DNA of 64,000 bases, taken from assembly GCA_024663395.1 (NCBI GenBank), contig JANFAH010000031.1, positions 310,001 through 374,000 on the forward strand, in the 5' to 3' direction. Source of the DNA: Pisolithus tinctorius (taxonomy: Eukaryota; Basidiomycota; Agaricomycetes; Boletales; Pisolithaceae). A program made the translations under genes and the position numbers. Under the pieces are notes generated by a model, which was not told the DNA's origin, did not search any database, and saw nothing but the letters and a program-made list of their open reading frames with translations. Positions 63,301 through 64,000 of this stretch are shown piece by piece. Positions within the stretch are counted from its first letter, which is position 1. Each line of letters begins with the position of its first letter.

Positions 63301-64000
63301 AATCTACATATGTACTGATCCTTGGTCAAGTGCGCATTTTTCATCGCGCGGGGTGGAGACGTGGAGCGATCATCGGCGTCTAGGTAAGTACGTCACTACA
63401 TGAGCACAGAGATAGGGCTAAATACCCGTTATGTATTACTTGCTCGATTTCGTGGGGACATGTTATACATATGTATGTACTGGCCCTTGGTCAAATGTGC
63501 GTTTTTTCATCGGGTAGGGGGTAGAGCGATCGTCGGTGTCTAGGTAAGTACGTTACTACACAGCGCAGCGATAGGGTCAAATACCGTTATGTATTACTTG
63601 CTCGATTTCGTGGACATGTTATACATGTACGTATGTACAGTAGTACATCTGCTCATAACGCATATAACTGTTTCTTTCAAATGATGGCAGTTTCTGCTGG
63701 TCCGACTTTATGCATTATGAGCAAATGTACTGTATGTACCGGTCCATGGCCAAGTGCGCGTTTTTCATCGGGTAGGGGTAGAGCGATCGTCGGCGTCTAG
63801 GCAAGTACCTTACTGCACAGCACAGCGATGGTAGCCCAAATACCGTTATTTGTCATTACTTACCTGCTCGATTTCGTGGACATGTTATGCATATACGTAT
63901 GTATGAACTGGTCCTTGGCCAAGTGCCCGTTTTTCACCCAGTAGGCGTGGAGCGATCATCGGCGTCGAGGTAAGTACGTCACTACAAAGCACAGCGATAG
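63301..64000. repeat. Tandem repeat array running off the window end
   Basis: Four copies of a unit of about 165 bp start with 'cttgg.caa.tg.gcg.ttttt' at about 63321, 63486, 63747 and 63914. Each is followed by a 'gagcgatc.tcggcgtc.aggtaagtac' block and 'gctcgatttcgtgg'. The second unit is followed by about 97 bp of unrelated sequence (about 63640-63736). The array is cut by the window end. Confidence 0.85.

Overview
The window is nuclear DNA of a filamentous basidiomycete, most likely an agaricomycete. The genes are split by many 40-80 bp GT-AG introns. Several protein families are typical of mushrooms: a multi-intron M17 aminopeptidase, EthD-type small proteins, tandem cytochrome P450s, F-box proteins opening with a coiled coil, and fungal WD40 proteins. 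Base composition is near 50% GC. Exon structures below were built by hand from splice signals, reading frame and remembered family conservation. All multi-exon models given as complete keep an open frame, but no transcript evidence was available.

Left half (1-33 kb): a gene-poor, repeat-rich region with a few intact genes among decayed copies. Intact genes are homocitrate synthase (2.45-4.4 kb, minus), a WD40 protein (7.4-9.0 kb, plus), an EthD-domain protein (10.0-10.5 kb, plus), a leucine aminopeptidase (17.4-19.8 kb, minus) and two tandem cytochrome P450 genes (24.8-27.0 and 28.0-30.2 kb, minus). A segment holding the WD40 tail, the EthD gene and the aminopeptidase gene was duplicated directly. 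The two copies then decayed in opposite ways: the 8-11.6 kb copy kept EthD and broke the aminopeptidase, while the 16-19.8 kb copy kept the aminopeptidase and lost EthD. Further dispersed, inverted and tandem repeats fill the rest, including an unrecognised coding-like repeat family in at least three copies.

Middle (33-44 kb): a two-exon F-box protein, a small zinc-finger-like ORF, an unrecognised four-exon gene, a broken Gfo/Idh/MocA oxidoreductase and an unrecognised two-exon basic protein, separated by long stretches in which I see nothing.

Right half (44-64 kb): a conserved housekeeping block. It holds an AhpC/TSA (PRXL2-like) protein (minus), RNA polymerase II subunit RPB7 (plus), the SNF1/AMPK catalytic subunit (minus), a divergent coiled-coil protein (plus) and a Pumilio-family RNA-binding protein (minus). 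After a 6.5 kb non-coding region with degenerate minisatellites comes an F-box-like protein (plus). The window ends inside another tandem repeat.

No single new system stands out. The most informative signals are the reciprocal decay of the duplicated segment through microhomology-flanked deletions, the tandem P450 pair in which one copy has lost the conserved heme-motif arginine and uses a GC donor, a 9-nt microexon encoding the redox Cys of the AhpC/TSA protein, and the unrecognised repeated coding family.
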